Shown here: in pieces, positions 1 to 7,830 of the stretch
Numbering within the stretch: the stretch's first letter is position 1
Layout: every line of letters starts with the position of its first letter
NCBI GenBank assembly: GCA_963666865.1
Contig: OY763072.1
Coordinates: forward strand, 3,658,001 to 3,722,000
Length of the DNA stretch: 64,000 bases
From: Bin87 sp963666865
GTDB taxonomy: Bacteria; Chloroflexota; Dehalococcoidia; Lucifugimonadales; UBA3495
Direction of reading: 5' to 3'
Translations under genes and position numbers: made by a program
Notes under the pieces: generated by a model
The model's input: only the letters and a program-made list of their open reading frames with translations
Databases searched by the model: none
What the model was told of the DNA's origin: nothing

Positions 1-645
1 ACCGTACTGCGGCCTCTGAAAGTCGTTATCACCAACTACCCCGAGGGTGAGGCTGAGGAGTTTGCCGCCATCAACAACCCCGAGGACGCGTCCATGGGCG
101 TCCGCAACGTGCCCTTCAGCCGCGAACTGTACATCGAGCGGGACGACTTTATGGAAGACCCGCCGCGCCGGTTCTACCGCCTGGCGCCGGGCCGGGAGGT
201 GCGGCTGCGCTACGCCTGCCTCATCACCTGCACGGACGCGGTGAAAGACGCCGACGGCAACGTCACCGAGGTTCACTGCACCTTTGACCCGGATAGCCGG
301 GGCGGCAACGCGCCCGACGGCCGGCGGGTCCAGGGGACTATCCACTGGGTATCCGCCGCCCAAGCTGTGCCGATGGAAGTGCGCCTGTACGACAACCTTT
401 TCACCGACCCCTACCCGGCCAGCAGCGACGCAGACTTCCTCGATCTGATCAACCACGATTCCCTGGAAGTTGTAAATGCCCTGGCCGAACCTGCTCTGGC
501 CGACGCCAATCCCGGCGACCGTTACCAGTTCGAGCGGCTGGGTTATTTCTGCGCCGACCCAGATACAAAACTCGGGGCGCCCGTGTTTAACCGCACGACC
601 ACCCTGCGCGACACCTGGACGCGTATCAGCCAACGGCAGGGGTAA
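1..645 (+). CDS. glnS: Glutaminyl-tRNA synthetase, C-terminal part (5' truncated by window)
   Basis: The reading frame is open from base 1 and ends at TAA 643-645. It encodes the anticodon-binding beta-barrel half of a class I GlnRS, which charges tRNA(Gln) directly. The order matches the E. coli enzyme: an RPLKVVI start, the MGVRNVPFSRELYIERDDF segment, GREVRLRYA, a GxxxPDGRRVQGTIHWVSA stretch and a final FNRTTTLRDTW. The catalytic Rossmann domain lies upstream of the window. Presence of glnS implies that Gln-tRNA need not be made by the amidotransferase route alone. The next gene begins 8 bases after the stop on the same strand, so the restriction-modification pair may be read from the glnS promoter. 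Confidence 0.95.
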   Translation, partial: TVLRPLKVVITNYPEGEAEEFAAINNPEDASMGVRNVPFSRELYIERDDFMEDPPRRFYRLAPGREVRLRYACLITCTDAVKDADGNVTEVHCTFDPDSRGGNAPDGRRVQGTIHWVSAAQAVPMEVRLYDNLFTDPYPASSDADFLDLINHDSLEVVNALAEPALADANPGDRYQFERLGYFCADPDTKLGAPVFNRTTTLRDTWTRISQRQG

Positions 646-653
646 TCGGGCCG

Positions 654-1496
654 ATGCTCGCAGCGCCTCTGAAACCCAAAGCGCCGCCCATCAAGACGCA
701 GGGTATCAAGACCAAGCTGGTTCCTTTCATCGCCGGCCATATTGAATGGGACGGCCAAGGACGCTGGGTAGAGCCGTTCCTGGGTTCGGGGGCAGTCCTG
801 CTGAACATCAGACCGCCCCGGGCACTGGTTGCCGACACCTGCGGCCCAATCATCAACTTTTATCGGGAGCTCCAGAACCGGGAAATTACCGCCGCTCGGG
901 TAGAAGCGTTCCTGCAACGCGAGGGGGAGCGGCTGCGAATAGAGGGCGCCGACCACTACTGCGAAATCAGAGAGCGGTTTAATAGCGAGGGCAGTCCGCT
1001 GGATTTCCTGTTCGTGAGCCGCGCCTGCTTCAACGGGTTGATGAGGTTCAATCAGAAAGGTCAGTTCAATACGCCCTTCTGCAAAAAGCCGGAGCGGTTC
1101 CGCCCAGCCTACATCACAAAGATCTGCAACCAGGTGCAATGGGCCGCCGATGCCATGCGGGGGCGGGATTGGGAGTTCGTCTGCGCCGACTGGCGCGAGG
1201 TTATCGGTAGCGTTACCGAGCAGGATTTCATATACGCCGACCCGCCCTATTCCGGGCGTTACGCCGACTACTACAACAGTTGGAGCGAACAGGACGGATA
1301 TGAACTGGCTCAGGCGCTAAAGAGCGCGCCGTGCCGGTTCCTGTACTCGATGTGGGTGGAAAATCGGTTCCGGCGCAACGACCGGCTGTTCGACTGGTTC
1401 GCCGGCTACGAAATCGCTACCTTCTCCCACTACTACCACCTGGGAGCTACGGAATCGCTGCGGCACGCGATGCAGGAAGGGCTGGTAATCGGATGA
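654..1496 (+). CDS. DNA adenine-N6 methyltransferase, Dam/EcoRV-M type
   Basis: A 280-residue D12-class adenine-N6 methyltransferase that should protect the host genome from the nuclease encoded directly downstream. Visible motifs are the S-adenosylmethionine-binding FLGSG (residues 42-46), the RFNxKGxFNxPF segment of the Dam family (131-142) and catalytic DPPY (196-199). Length is normal for Dam-like enzymes. The stop overlaps the start of the next gene by four bases (ATGA), so the pair is translationally coupled. The start ATG lies 8 bases after glnS with only a weak Shine-Dalgarno. By analogy with M.EcoRV the target would be the first A of GATATC; specificity is inferred from the partner, not read from the sequence. 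Confidence 0.93.
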   Translation: MLAAPLKPKAPPIKTQGIKTKLVPFIAGHIEWDGQGRWVEPFLGSGAVLLNIRPPRALVADTCGPIINFYRELQNREITAARVEAFLQREGERLRIEGADHYCEIRERFNSEGSPLDFLFVSRACFNGLMRFNQKGQFNTPFCKKPERFRPAYITKICNQVQWAADAMRGRDWEFVCADWREVIGSVTEQDFIYADPPYSGRYADYYNSWSEQDGYELAQALKSAPCRFLYSMWVENRFRRNDRLFDWFAGYEIATFSHYYHLGATESLRHAMQEGLVIG

Positions 1497-2221
1497 GGGA
1501 TTACATCCTAAATTACCTCGCTGGCCTTGAAAACGGCTACGGCGTTTGCGGCATTATCGACCGTCGAGGGCGAACCTATCCGCTGGGTTCGGATACCAAG
1601 GTCCTCAGCACGCTTTTTGAGAACATTGCAAGACAAGCGGTTGCGTCTTACGCGAACCGTCAAGGGCTAACTCTTTTCGATGCGGACAAGCAAAATTACT
1701 ATCCCGATTTCACCCTTGCCGCCAACAGGTACGACGAAAACAAAATCGCCATCGACGTCAAAACCACCTACAAAATCGCTATAGCGGATAGGTTTTCGTT
1801 CACGTTGGGCAGCTATACCAGCTTCTTGCGGGGCGATGGCACCAAAAATATCATGTTCCCGTACCACGAATATGCCGAGCATTGGATAATAGGCTTTGCG
1901 TATCGCCGCGTCGAAGTTGATCCCGCGGCTGCGAACCGGGTGTACACTCCCGCAATCCGTGACGCAATCCCGGTGCCGTTTACCGACGTAGAGGTCTTCA
2001 TGCAGGAAAATTGGCGCATCGCCGGCGACAAGGCTGGCAGCGGAAATACGACCAACATCGGTAGCATCAGCGGGATGTTAGCGGATTTTCAGCAGGGAGA
2101 TGGCGTCTCTCAATCGGAAAGTGAGTTCCTAGCCTACTGGCGGGGATACGGACGTACCGCCAACGAACGCGCCCGGCTGTATCGCAACGCCGTCGAGTTT
2201 CGGGTGATGTACCAGTGCTAG
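1493..2221 (+). CDS. Type II restriction endonuclease, EcoRV family
   Basis: 242 residues, almost the length of EcoRV (245), and similar to it along the whole chain. The PD-(D/E)XK centre is complete: YYPDFTL supplies Asp72, and IAIDVKTTY supplies Asp88 and Lys90, equivalent to EcoRV Asp74, Asp90 and Lys92. The N-terminal VCGIIDRRGRTYPLGSDTK and LGSYTSFLR segments and the recognition loop AGDKAGSGNTTNIGS are near-copies of EcoRV. Since that loop reads the DNA bases, cleavage at GATATC is a well-supported prediction. I chose the ATG at 1493, which overlaps the methylase stop; a longer in-frame GTG start at 1331 would run through the methylase gene. Together they form a type II R-M module wedged between two tRNA synthetase genes. 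Confidence 0.95.
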   Translation: MRDYILNYLAGLENGYGVCGIIDRRGRTYPLGSDTKVLSTLFENIARQAVASYANRQGLTLFDADKQNYYPDFTLAANRYDENKIAIDVKTTYKIAIADRFSFTLGSYTSFLRGDGTKNIMFPYHEYAEHWIIGFAYRRVEVDPAAANRVYTPAIRDAIPVPFTDVEVFMQENWRIAGDKAGSGNTTNIGSISGMLADFQQGDGVSQSESEFLAYWRGYGRTANERARLYRNAVEFRVMYQC

Positions 2222-2369
2222 ACACCCGCCCCGCCGTCGTTGTTGTGCACTTGACACAACCGGGCAAATAACCCCATTGGGCCCTATCGGGATATCCGCC
2301 GGGGAGTAATTCATTTATACTGTATCCGACATCCGTTTTCGGTCAATCAGTCACCGGAGGCCATCAGCC

Positions 2370-3833
2370 ATGTCCATCCGCGTGCGCTACGCGCCCAGCC
2401 CTACTGGCAATCCGCACATCGGCAACATCCGCACGGCTATGTTCAACTGGCTCTTCGCTCGCCGCAACGGGGGGCAGTTCGTGGTGCGGGTTGAGGATAC
2501 CGATCAGGGGCGCATTACCGAAGGAGCGGTGGACCATATTCTGGATGGGCTGGAATGGCTGGGCATTGATTGGGATGAAGGCCCCCGGGTTGGCGGACCT
2601 TACGGTCCTTATTTTCAGTCGGAGCGCCTGGAGCGTTATCACGCCGCCGCCGAGCGGCTGATCGCCTCGGGCGACGCCTACCGCTGCTACTGCCCGCCGG
2701 AACGGGTGGCCGAACTGCGGAAGGAGCAGGCTCGCAACAAGCAGCGGCAGGGTTACGACAGCCATTGCCGTTACCTTACGGATGCGGAGCGGCGCGCCAA
2801 CGAAGCAGCCGGGATGCCGTCCGTGCTGCGCTTCGCCATGCCTCAATCCGGCACGACCTCCGTGGACGACGCCATCCGGGGACACGTGGAATGGCAGAAC
2901 GAACTCACCGACGACTTCGTGCTGATCAAGACGGACGGATTTCCTACCTACCATATGGCGGTGGTGGTGGACGACCATGCCATGGAAATCAGCCACATCC
3001 TGCGGGCCGAGGAATGGCTGCCCAGCACGCCGCGACACGTGCAGTTGTTTCGGGCGCTGGATTTGCCCATGCCCGTATTCGGCCACCTGCCCATGATCCT
3101 CGGCTCCGACCGGGCCAAGCTGTCCAAGCGACACGGCGCGACTTCGCTCATGGAATACCGGGACGACGGATTCCTGCCGGAAGCGCTGATCAACTTCATG
3201 GCCCTGCTGGGCTGGTCCCTGGACGGCGAAACCGACGTGATGAGGGAAGACACCATCCGGGACAACTTCACCCTGGAGCGGGTGGGCAAGCCGGCCGCCA
3301 TTTTCGACCTGGACAAGCTGCAGTGGATGAACGGGGTGTACATCCGGCAGTTGGATACCGAAGATCTGGCCGACCGCATCCTCCCGTTTTTGGAACAGAC
3401 TTATTCCGATGATCTGCTGCCCATCGACCGGGATTACCTGCTGCGGACCGTTCCACTGGTTCAGGAGCGGCTCAAGACTCTGGCCGACGCTCCCGATATG
3501 CTCTCCTACTTCTTCGAGGACAGGCTGGAATATGACCCGGCGGCGCTGGTGCAGCGGGGCATGGACACCGACGGGACGCGGGTCGCAATTCGCCGGGCTG
3601 AATCCGACCTGGCCGCCGTGGCTGGCGCCGACTTCAACCACGAGAACCTGGAAGTCTTATTGCGGGCCGCCGGAGCCGAATTGGGCCTGTCGGGGAGGCA
3701 GTTCTTCGGCGCTCTCCGCACCGCCATCACCGGGCGCACCGCGACGCCTCCGCTCTTTGAGATGATGGAGGTGATGGGCCGGGAACGAGTGCTGCAACGT
3801 CTGGCGGCGGCGGAGAAGATATCCGCCGTCTAA
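2370..3833 (+). CDS. gltX: Glutamyl-tRNA synthetase
   Basis: 487 residues, the usual size for bacterial GluRS, which joins glutamate to tRNA(Glu). It has the class I signature PTGNPHIGN (residues 11-19, HIGH motif) and KLSKRHG (250-256, KMSKS motif). Cys106, Cys108 and Cys133 resemble the zinc-binding knuckle of E. coli GluRS. The C-terminal helical anticodon-binding domain is complete. A CCGGAGG Shine-Dalgarno lies about 12 bases before the ATG. The gene follows the restriction pair after 148 bases; a TATACT at 2316-2321 could be a -10 box but has no good -35. The stop overlaps the convergent channel gene by four bases. Confidence 0.97.
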   Translation: MSIRVRYAPSPTGNPHIGNIRTAMFNWLFARRNGGQFVVRVEDTDQGRITEGAVDHILDGLEWLGIDWDEGPRVGGPYGPYFQSERLERYHAAAERLIASGDAYRCYCPPERVAELRKEQARNKQRQGYDSHCRYLTDAERRANEAAGMPSVLRFAMPQSGTTSVDDAIRGHVEWQNELTDDFVLIKTDGFPTYHMAVVVDDHAMEISHILRAEEWLPSTPRHVQLFRALDLPMPVFGHLPMILGSDRAKLSKRHGATSLMEYRDDGFLPEALINFMALLGWSLDGETDVMREDTIRDNFTLERVGKPAAIFDLDKLQWMNGVYIRQLDTEDLADRILPFLEQTYSDDLLPIDRDYLLRTVPLVQERLKTLADAPDMLSYFFEDRLEYDPAALVQRGMDTDGTRVAIRRAESDLAAVAGADFNHENLEVLLRAAGAELGLSGRQFFGALRTAITGRTATPPLFEMMEVMGRERVLQRLAAAEKISAV

Positions 3834-4753
3834 CCCGACTCCCGTCCGTCAGGCATGGGCTGGCCGCAGTGAGGACATAGGTCGCCGCCCGGCGAAGGCG
3901 CGGGCCGGTCGGGGTCGGGTGAGTAATCCGCAGAATTGGCCTCCAGCAGCCCGGCGCTGACTATGCCAGCCGGCAGGGCGAACAGGCCGATGCCCAGTAC
4001 GGCGATGACGGCAGCCAGCGCGCGGCCAACGGGGGTGACGGGAACTGTGTCGCCGTAGCCCACGGTCGTCAGGGTAACGACGCTCCACCACATCGCCGCC
4101 GGGATGCTGGGAAAGACCTCGGGCTGGGCTTCAGTTTCGGCAAAGTACATCAGGGCAGCCGCAATCACCAGGGAAATGAGCAGCGCGGCTACGGTAGTCA
4201 GCAGCTGTCCGCTTTTCTCGCGCAAGGCCAACCCCAGCCGGCGCGCCGCCGGGAAATAGCGGGCCAGCTTGGCGGTGCGGGTCAGCAGGCGAGCGGCGAG
4301 CAGGAAGGACAGGCTGGGGCCAGCGACGCCGGACAACAAAATGACCACGGCGGCGACCGACGGGGCCAAAGCCGCAGCGTCCACCAGAGCGTGGGGAGAG
4401 ACAACGTAGCGCCAGCGCTGGCGCCAACCGGCGGTCGCCGGGTCGGGGGCCGCTTCCGGGGCGGTCCAGAGCCGGAGGATATACTCGGCCAGAAAAACGG
4501 CTACGGTGCAGTACTCGACGATATGGAACCAGAAGCCGTAGGACGATGCCAGGTCGGGCACCGTCCACAGGATGAGGGCCACCGAGTTAATGAGAATAAC
4601 CGCAACCAGGACAGCTTCCACCAGGACGGAGGCTTTGGCGGATCCCGGACTGACGCGCTGAAATCCAGCGCCGAGTTGGGGTTCCAAGAGAGCGTAGGCC
4701 CGTCGCCGCAGCCCGGCCGGGCCGCCGGGGTTTGCAGACGGGACATCGCTCAT
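3830..4753 (-). CDS. Voltage-gated-type potassium channel with C-terminal zinc-ribbon tail
   Basis: 307-residue inner-membrane protein with the 6-TM ion-channel layout. Hydrophobic segments lie near residues 43-64, 75-95, 120-142, 148-165, 183-204 and 245-270. The pore carries the potassium selectivity filter TTVGYGD (229-235), followed by the P-loop proline pattern. The S4-like segment (about 150-175) has few spaced positive charges, so real voltage sensing is uncertain. The tail after the last membrane helix is short and ends with CPHCG (293-297), half of a zinc knuckle, rather than an RCK domain. Transcribed away from the MBL gene and convergent with gltX. Confidence 0.9.
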   Translation of the reverse strand: MSDVPSANPGGPAGLRRRAYALLEPQLGAGFQRVSPGSAKASVLVEAVLVAVILINSVALILWTVPDLASSYGFWFHIVEYCTVAVFLAEYILRLWTAPEAAPDPATAGWRQRWRYVVSPHALVDAAALAPSVAAVVILLSGVAGPSLSFLLAARLLTRTAKLARYFPAARRLGLALREKSGQLLTTVAALLISLVIAAALMYFAETEAQPEVFPSIPAAMWWSVVTLTTVGYGDTVPVTPVGRALAAVIAVLGIGLFALPAGIVSAGLLEANSADYSPDPDRPAPSPGGDLCPHCGQPMPDGRESG

Positions 4754-5065
4754 TTGTGTTTAAACCTCGACCTTAGCCCCGCGATTGGAGCGGCGTGGCA
4801 ATCTCGCGGCCCCGATAACGCGTTGGTATCATTTTAGAAAAATAATCAGAATTGGCAGATTTTTTGCTTGACGCCCGGCGAATTGAGGGTTGTAAAGTAG
4901 GCTCTGGTATTTCCGGTGGCTGGGACATTTTAAACGGCTTCCAGCATCGCCATACCGGGCGAACACCCACCTCATTCATGCCCTTTCAGATCATACAAAT
5001 CGGGTGGCAGTGGTGGCTAGGGAACGAATACCGAATTCCATCGTTTTGGCAAGGAGAAACCGCGC
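4754..5065. other. Divergent intergenic region (channel / MBL hydrolase)
   Basis: No convincing gene. The only reading frames are short, cross the neighbouring start and lack ribosome sites. The middle (about 4829-4866) is markedly A/T-rich and could act as an UP element. It leads into the promoter candidate at 4868-4896, and an AAGGAG Shine-Dalgarno precedes the MBL gene at its right edge. Confidence 0.6.
4868..4896 (+). promoter_or_regulatory. Sigma70-like promoter candidate for the MBL hydrolase gene
   Basis: TTGACG at 4868-4873 and TGTAAA at 4891-4896 are separated by 17 bases and preceded by an A/T-rich tract. This would leave a leader of about 165 bases before the ATG at 5066. Judged by eye only. 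Confidence 0.45.
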
Positions 5066-5896
5066 ATGACATCAAGCGGTGCAACGATCATCAGTGACGG
5101 CGTATTCAAAGTTGACGCAGGGGCCTGCTTTGGCAGCTTTCCCAAGATGATGTGGGAAAACCTGGTTTCGACCGACCGCAAGAACCGACTGACCATGGGG
5201 CAGAACTGCCCACTATTTGAGATCAATGGCCGCCGGATCCTCGTGGATACCGGCATCGGTCCGAAGACCAACCCCCAGGACAAGGAGCTGTACGGACTAG
5301 TGCCCAGCCGCTTGATGCGCAGCCTCAAGAGCGCCGGGCTGGGACCCCGGGATATCGACGCGGTGGTGCTTTCCCACCTCCATTTCAGTCACGCTGGCGG
5401 GTCCACTCGCATGGACCGACTGGGCGACATGGTGCCTTCGTTTCCCAAGGCCACGTACTACGTGCAGCGCGCCAGCTGGGAAGACGCCCAGCATCCTTCG
5501 CTGCGCAACGCGGGAGCCTTCCGTGTTGAAGACTTCGCTCCCATCGTGGAACGGGGGCAACTCGAACTACTGGACGGGGACACCGAGTTGTTTCCGGGTT
5601 TGAGCCTCATAGTGACCGACGGACACTGCCCCGGGCATCAGATTGCGATTTTTACTCATGGCGGAGAGCGCATCGTGTACCTGGGTGATTTGGTGCCCAC
5701 GCCCCACCACCTGGGCCTTACCGTCATCTCGTCCTTCGACTACGAACCGGAAGCCACGCTCTGTCAGAAACGGGACATCCTGGCCCAAGGGGAAAATCAG
5801 GGTTGGCTATTGGTGTTTGCCCACGGCCACGAGATCAGGGCGGGCTACCTGGAGCGTCGGCAGAACGTAAGCTACCTGAGGCCGGTGGATTTCTAG
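5066..5896 (+). CDS. MBL-fold metallo-hydrolase with a variant HxHxSH metal motif
   Basis: 276 residues with the metallo-beta-lactamase fold: VDTGIG (about 60-65), the metal motif HLHFSH (104-109), TDGHCPGHQ (185-192), GDLVPT (207-212) and a final AHGHE (252-256). The layout resembles the lactonase/quorum-quenching and Chloroflexota MBL hydrolases. The family motif is HxHxDH; here Ser108 sits where the Asp ligand of the second metal should be, while the histidines and the bridging Asp208 remain. Either one metal site is weakened or the enzyme uses a single metal. A strong AAGGAG lies about 10 bases before the ATG. Substrate is unknown. Stop is 19 bases from the convergent mtaB. Confidence 0.85.
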   Translation: MTSSGATIISDGVFKVDAGACFGSFPKMMWENLVSTDRKNRLTMGQNCPLFEINGRRILVDTGIGPKTNPQDKELYGLVPSRLMRSLKSAGLGPRDIDAVVLSHLHFSHAGGSTRMDRLGDMVPSFPKATYYVQRASWEDAQHPSLRNAGAFRVEDFAPIVERGQLELLDGDTELFPGLSLIVTDGHCPGHQIAIFTHGGERIVYLGDLVPTPHHLGLTVISSFDYEPEATLCQKRDILAQGENQGWLLVFAHGHEIRAGYLERRQNVSYLRPVDF

Positions 5897-5915
5897 CCGG
5901 CCAATCGCGGTTGCG

Positions 5916-7316
5916 TCAGACCGGCAGCCGCTCGGCGCGCATCACCTTGCCGTCCAGCCCGGCCAAATGGGCCGGGGTGATGCGGTTTGCCAGATCGTCG
6001 CCGGTTTGGGTGGATACCCGGACGTAGTTGTCGGTCAGACCGCTCCAGACAGGCAATTCATCGCCAACGGGCCGGGCGGTTTCCCAAAGTACCCGGCGCG
6101 TCCGGCCTATCATACCTTCGCGATAAGCCACAAATCCCTGCTCGGCCGCTTCGGACATTTCGGCGGCCCGGCGACGCTTCTCCCTCGGGTCCACCTGTTC
6201 CGGCAGGTAATGGGCGGTAGTGCCTGGGCGCTGCGAATAAGGAAACACGTGGCAGTCGGCGAAGCTCATTTCCGTGACCAGATCCAGGCTGGCGTCGTGA
6301 TCGGCGCCGCTCTCTCCGGGGAAGCCGACGATGATATCCGTGGTGATGGAGGACCCCGGAACCGTGTCTCGGATAGTGTTGACCGCCTTGCGATAGGCAT
6401 CCGCATCGTATCGGCGCCGCATCGCTTTGAGGGTGGCGTCGGACCCGCTTTGCAGGGGCACATGAAAATGGGGGCAGAGGCGGGGATCTTCCCACCGCCC
6501 CAGGAGATCAGGAGTAATCTCGTGAGCCTGGAGTGAGGAAACCCGCAGTCGGGGCACGGTTGTTTCCGACAGGATTCGGTCCAGCAACAGCGGTAGGTCC
6601 ACCGCATCCAGATCAAACCCGTAGGTTCCCAGCTGGGTTCCCGTCAGTGTTACTTCCCGGAATCCGTTGGCGACGTGGCGACGCACCGTGGCGACCAGTT
6701 CGTCAGGGAGAATGCTGCGCTCGCGGCCACGTACCTTGGGCACGATACAGTAGGCGCAAACTTGGTCGCAGCCCTCCTGTATCTTCACCATGACTCGGCT
6801 GCGTCGCAGAATGCCGGGGCGGATTTCGGCTTGGGGCACGGGCAGTGGGTTAGGTAGTCCGCCCCGCTGCCGATTATGTTCCGTGATAGCCAGATCGGCC
6901 AGTTCCGGTTTCTCTCGGTTTCCCACCACCAGCGTAACCTCTGGCATTCGGCGCAATTCGTCGGCGGCGCGCTGCGGATAGCAGCCGGCAGCGACCACCA
7001 CGGCGTCGGGATTAGCGCGGCGGGCGGCCCGCAACGCCTGGCGGGCCTTGGAGTCGGCGGTGGCAGTGACGGTGCACGTGTTGACGACGATGATGTCGGC
7101 ATCGCGTTTTCGGTCCACCAGGCGATAGCCGGCTTGGGCGAACCGGCGGGCCAGCAGGGCGCTGTCGGCCTGGTTCAGCTTGCAGCCGTGGGTTTCGATG
7201 GTGACGGTTCCGGCGATGGTTCCACCGCTTTCGGGGTCTGGATTCCGGCTTGCGCCGGAATGACGATGGATAGCGGAATGACGATGGCTGCCGGAATGAC
7301 GGTGGATATTGAGCAT
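5916..7316 (-). CDS. mtaB: tRNA t6A37 methylthiotransferase, MtaB type
   Basis: 466 residues. Radical-SAM enzyme that adds a methylthio group to t6A37 in tRNAs reading ANN codons. Order: an N-terminal UPF0004 domain starting ETHGCKLNQADS (Cys45), the radical-SAM CxxxCxxC in GCDQVCAYCIVPKVRGRERS, and a TRAM-like C-terminus that binds RNA. Family members normally begin a few residues before the THGCK motif. Here about 38 extra residues (MLNIHRHSGSHRHS...) are encoded by a palindromic intergenic repeat, because no ATG, GTG or TTG occurs between the repeat and the conserved core. The ATG at 7316 follows the stop of the upstream gene by 6 bases, so the two genes are an operon. Confidence 0.93.
   Translation of the reverse strand: MLNIHRHSGSHRHSAIHRHSGASRNPDPESGGTIAGTVTIETHGCKLNQADSALLARRFAQAGYRLVDRKRDADIIVVNTCTVTATADSKARQALRAARRANPDAVVVAAGCYPQRAADELRRMPEVTLVVGNREKPELADLAITEHNRQRGGLPNPLPVPQAEIRPGILRRSRVMVKIQEGCDQVCAYCIVPKVRGRERSILPDELVATVRRHVANGFREVTLTGTQLGTYGFDLDAVDLPLLLDRILSETTVPRLRVSSLQAHEITPDLLGRWEDPRLCPHFHVPLQSGSDATLKAMRRRYDADAYRKAVNTIRDTVPGSSITTDIIVGFPGESGADHDASLDLVTEMSFADCHVFPYSQRPGTTAHYLPEQVDPREKRRRAAEMSEAAEQGFVAYREGMIGRTRRVLWETARPVGDELPVWSGLTDNYVRVSTQTGDDLANRITPAHLAGLDGKVMRAERLPV
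7238..7312. repeat. REP-like palindromic repeat inside the 5' end of mtaB
   Basis: The core 7238-7265 holds the inverted pair ATTCCGGC-TTGC-GCCGGAAT ending in GACG. It is followed by two shorter satellites of the form CGGAATGACGATGG. The same 28-base core occurs at 37213-37240. Repeats of this kind give the GASRNP/PAQAGIQ reading frames seen in many genomes. Here the element is translated as the start of MtaB. Confidence 0.75.
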
Positions 7317-7322
7317 AATGGC

Positions 7323-7730
7323 TTACCCGCTCGGAATCCGGGCCACCAGCCGTTCAATGGCCTCGGTCAGGTCATCCATCGCCATGAAAAGATAGTCCAC
7401 TCGGCTGCGGCGTTCGCGCACGCGCTCGGCAGCTTCGGACAGGGCCGACAGATGGTCGAAGGCGTCGCGGATGTGGCGGTCCCGCTCCTGTTGTCCCAGA
7501 CGACGCACGAAATCCCGCAGCGCGGCATCGTCGTCGGCCGGCTCGCCATGCCACAACGCAACGCCGCGAGCCGCCGCCACCAGGCTACCCCACAACAATT
7601 CCTCCGCCTGGTTCCACTGGCCGCGCTGCATGGAAACCTGGGCCGATTCCAACAGCCGCAACGCCTGGCCCCGATAACGGGCCAGACGGTTCGGCAAAGA
7701 AGGACTGGGCGTGGAACGGTGGACGGTCAT
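7323..7730 (-). CDS. PaREP1/HEPN-like helical protein
   Basis: 135 residues, almost all helical. The central stretch QAEELLWGSLVAAARGVALW followed by DFVRRLGQQERDRHIRDAF is typical of PaREP1-family proteins, which have a HEPN-like four-helix fold. The HEPN catalytic RxxxxH is not evident, so ribonuclease activity should not be assumed. It sits 6 bases upstream of mtaB on the same strand. Start ATG at 7730 is near a short A/T-rich divergent spacer shared with the next gene. Function unknown. Confidence 0.7.
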   Translation of the reverse strand: MTVHRSTPSPSLPNRLARYRGQALRLLESAQVSMQRGQWNQAEELLWGSLVAAARGVALWHGEPADDDAALRDFVRRLGQQERDRHIRDAFDHLSALSEAAERVRERRSRVDYLFMAMDDLTEAIERLVARIPSG

Positions 7731-7830
7731 AATCGCACTATGATTTTACCAAACTGGCGTGGCGACCCATAGGCGCAGATAGTACACTGCTTTCGGCAAT
7801 CAGCCGCATCCCAGCATCGAAGGTGCAGTT

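Noticed and set aside
4852..5097. 81-codon ORF upstream of the MBL gene
   Set aside because: It overlaps the promoter candidate and the real start, and no ribosome site precedes it.
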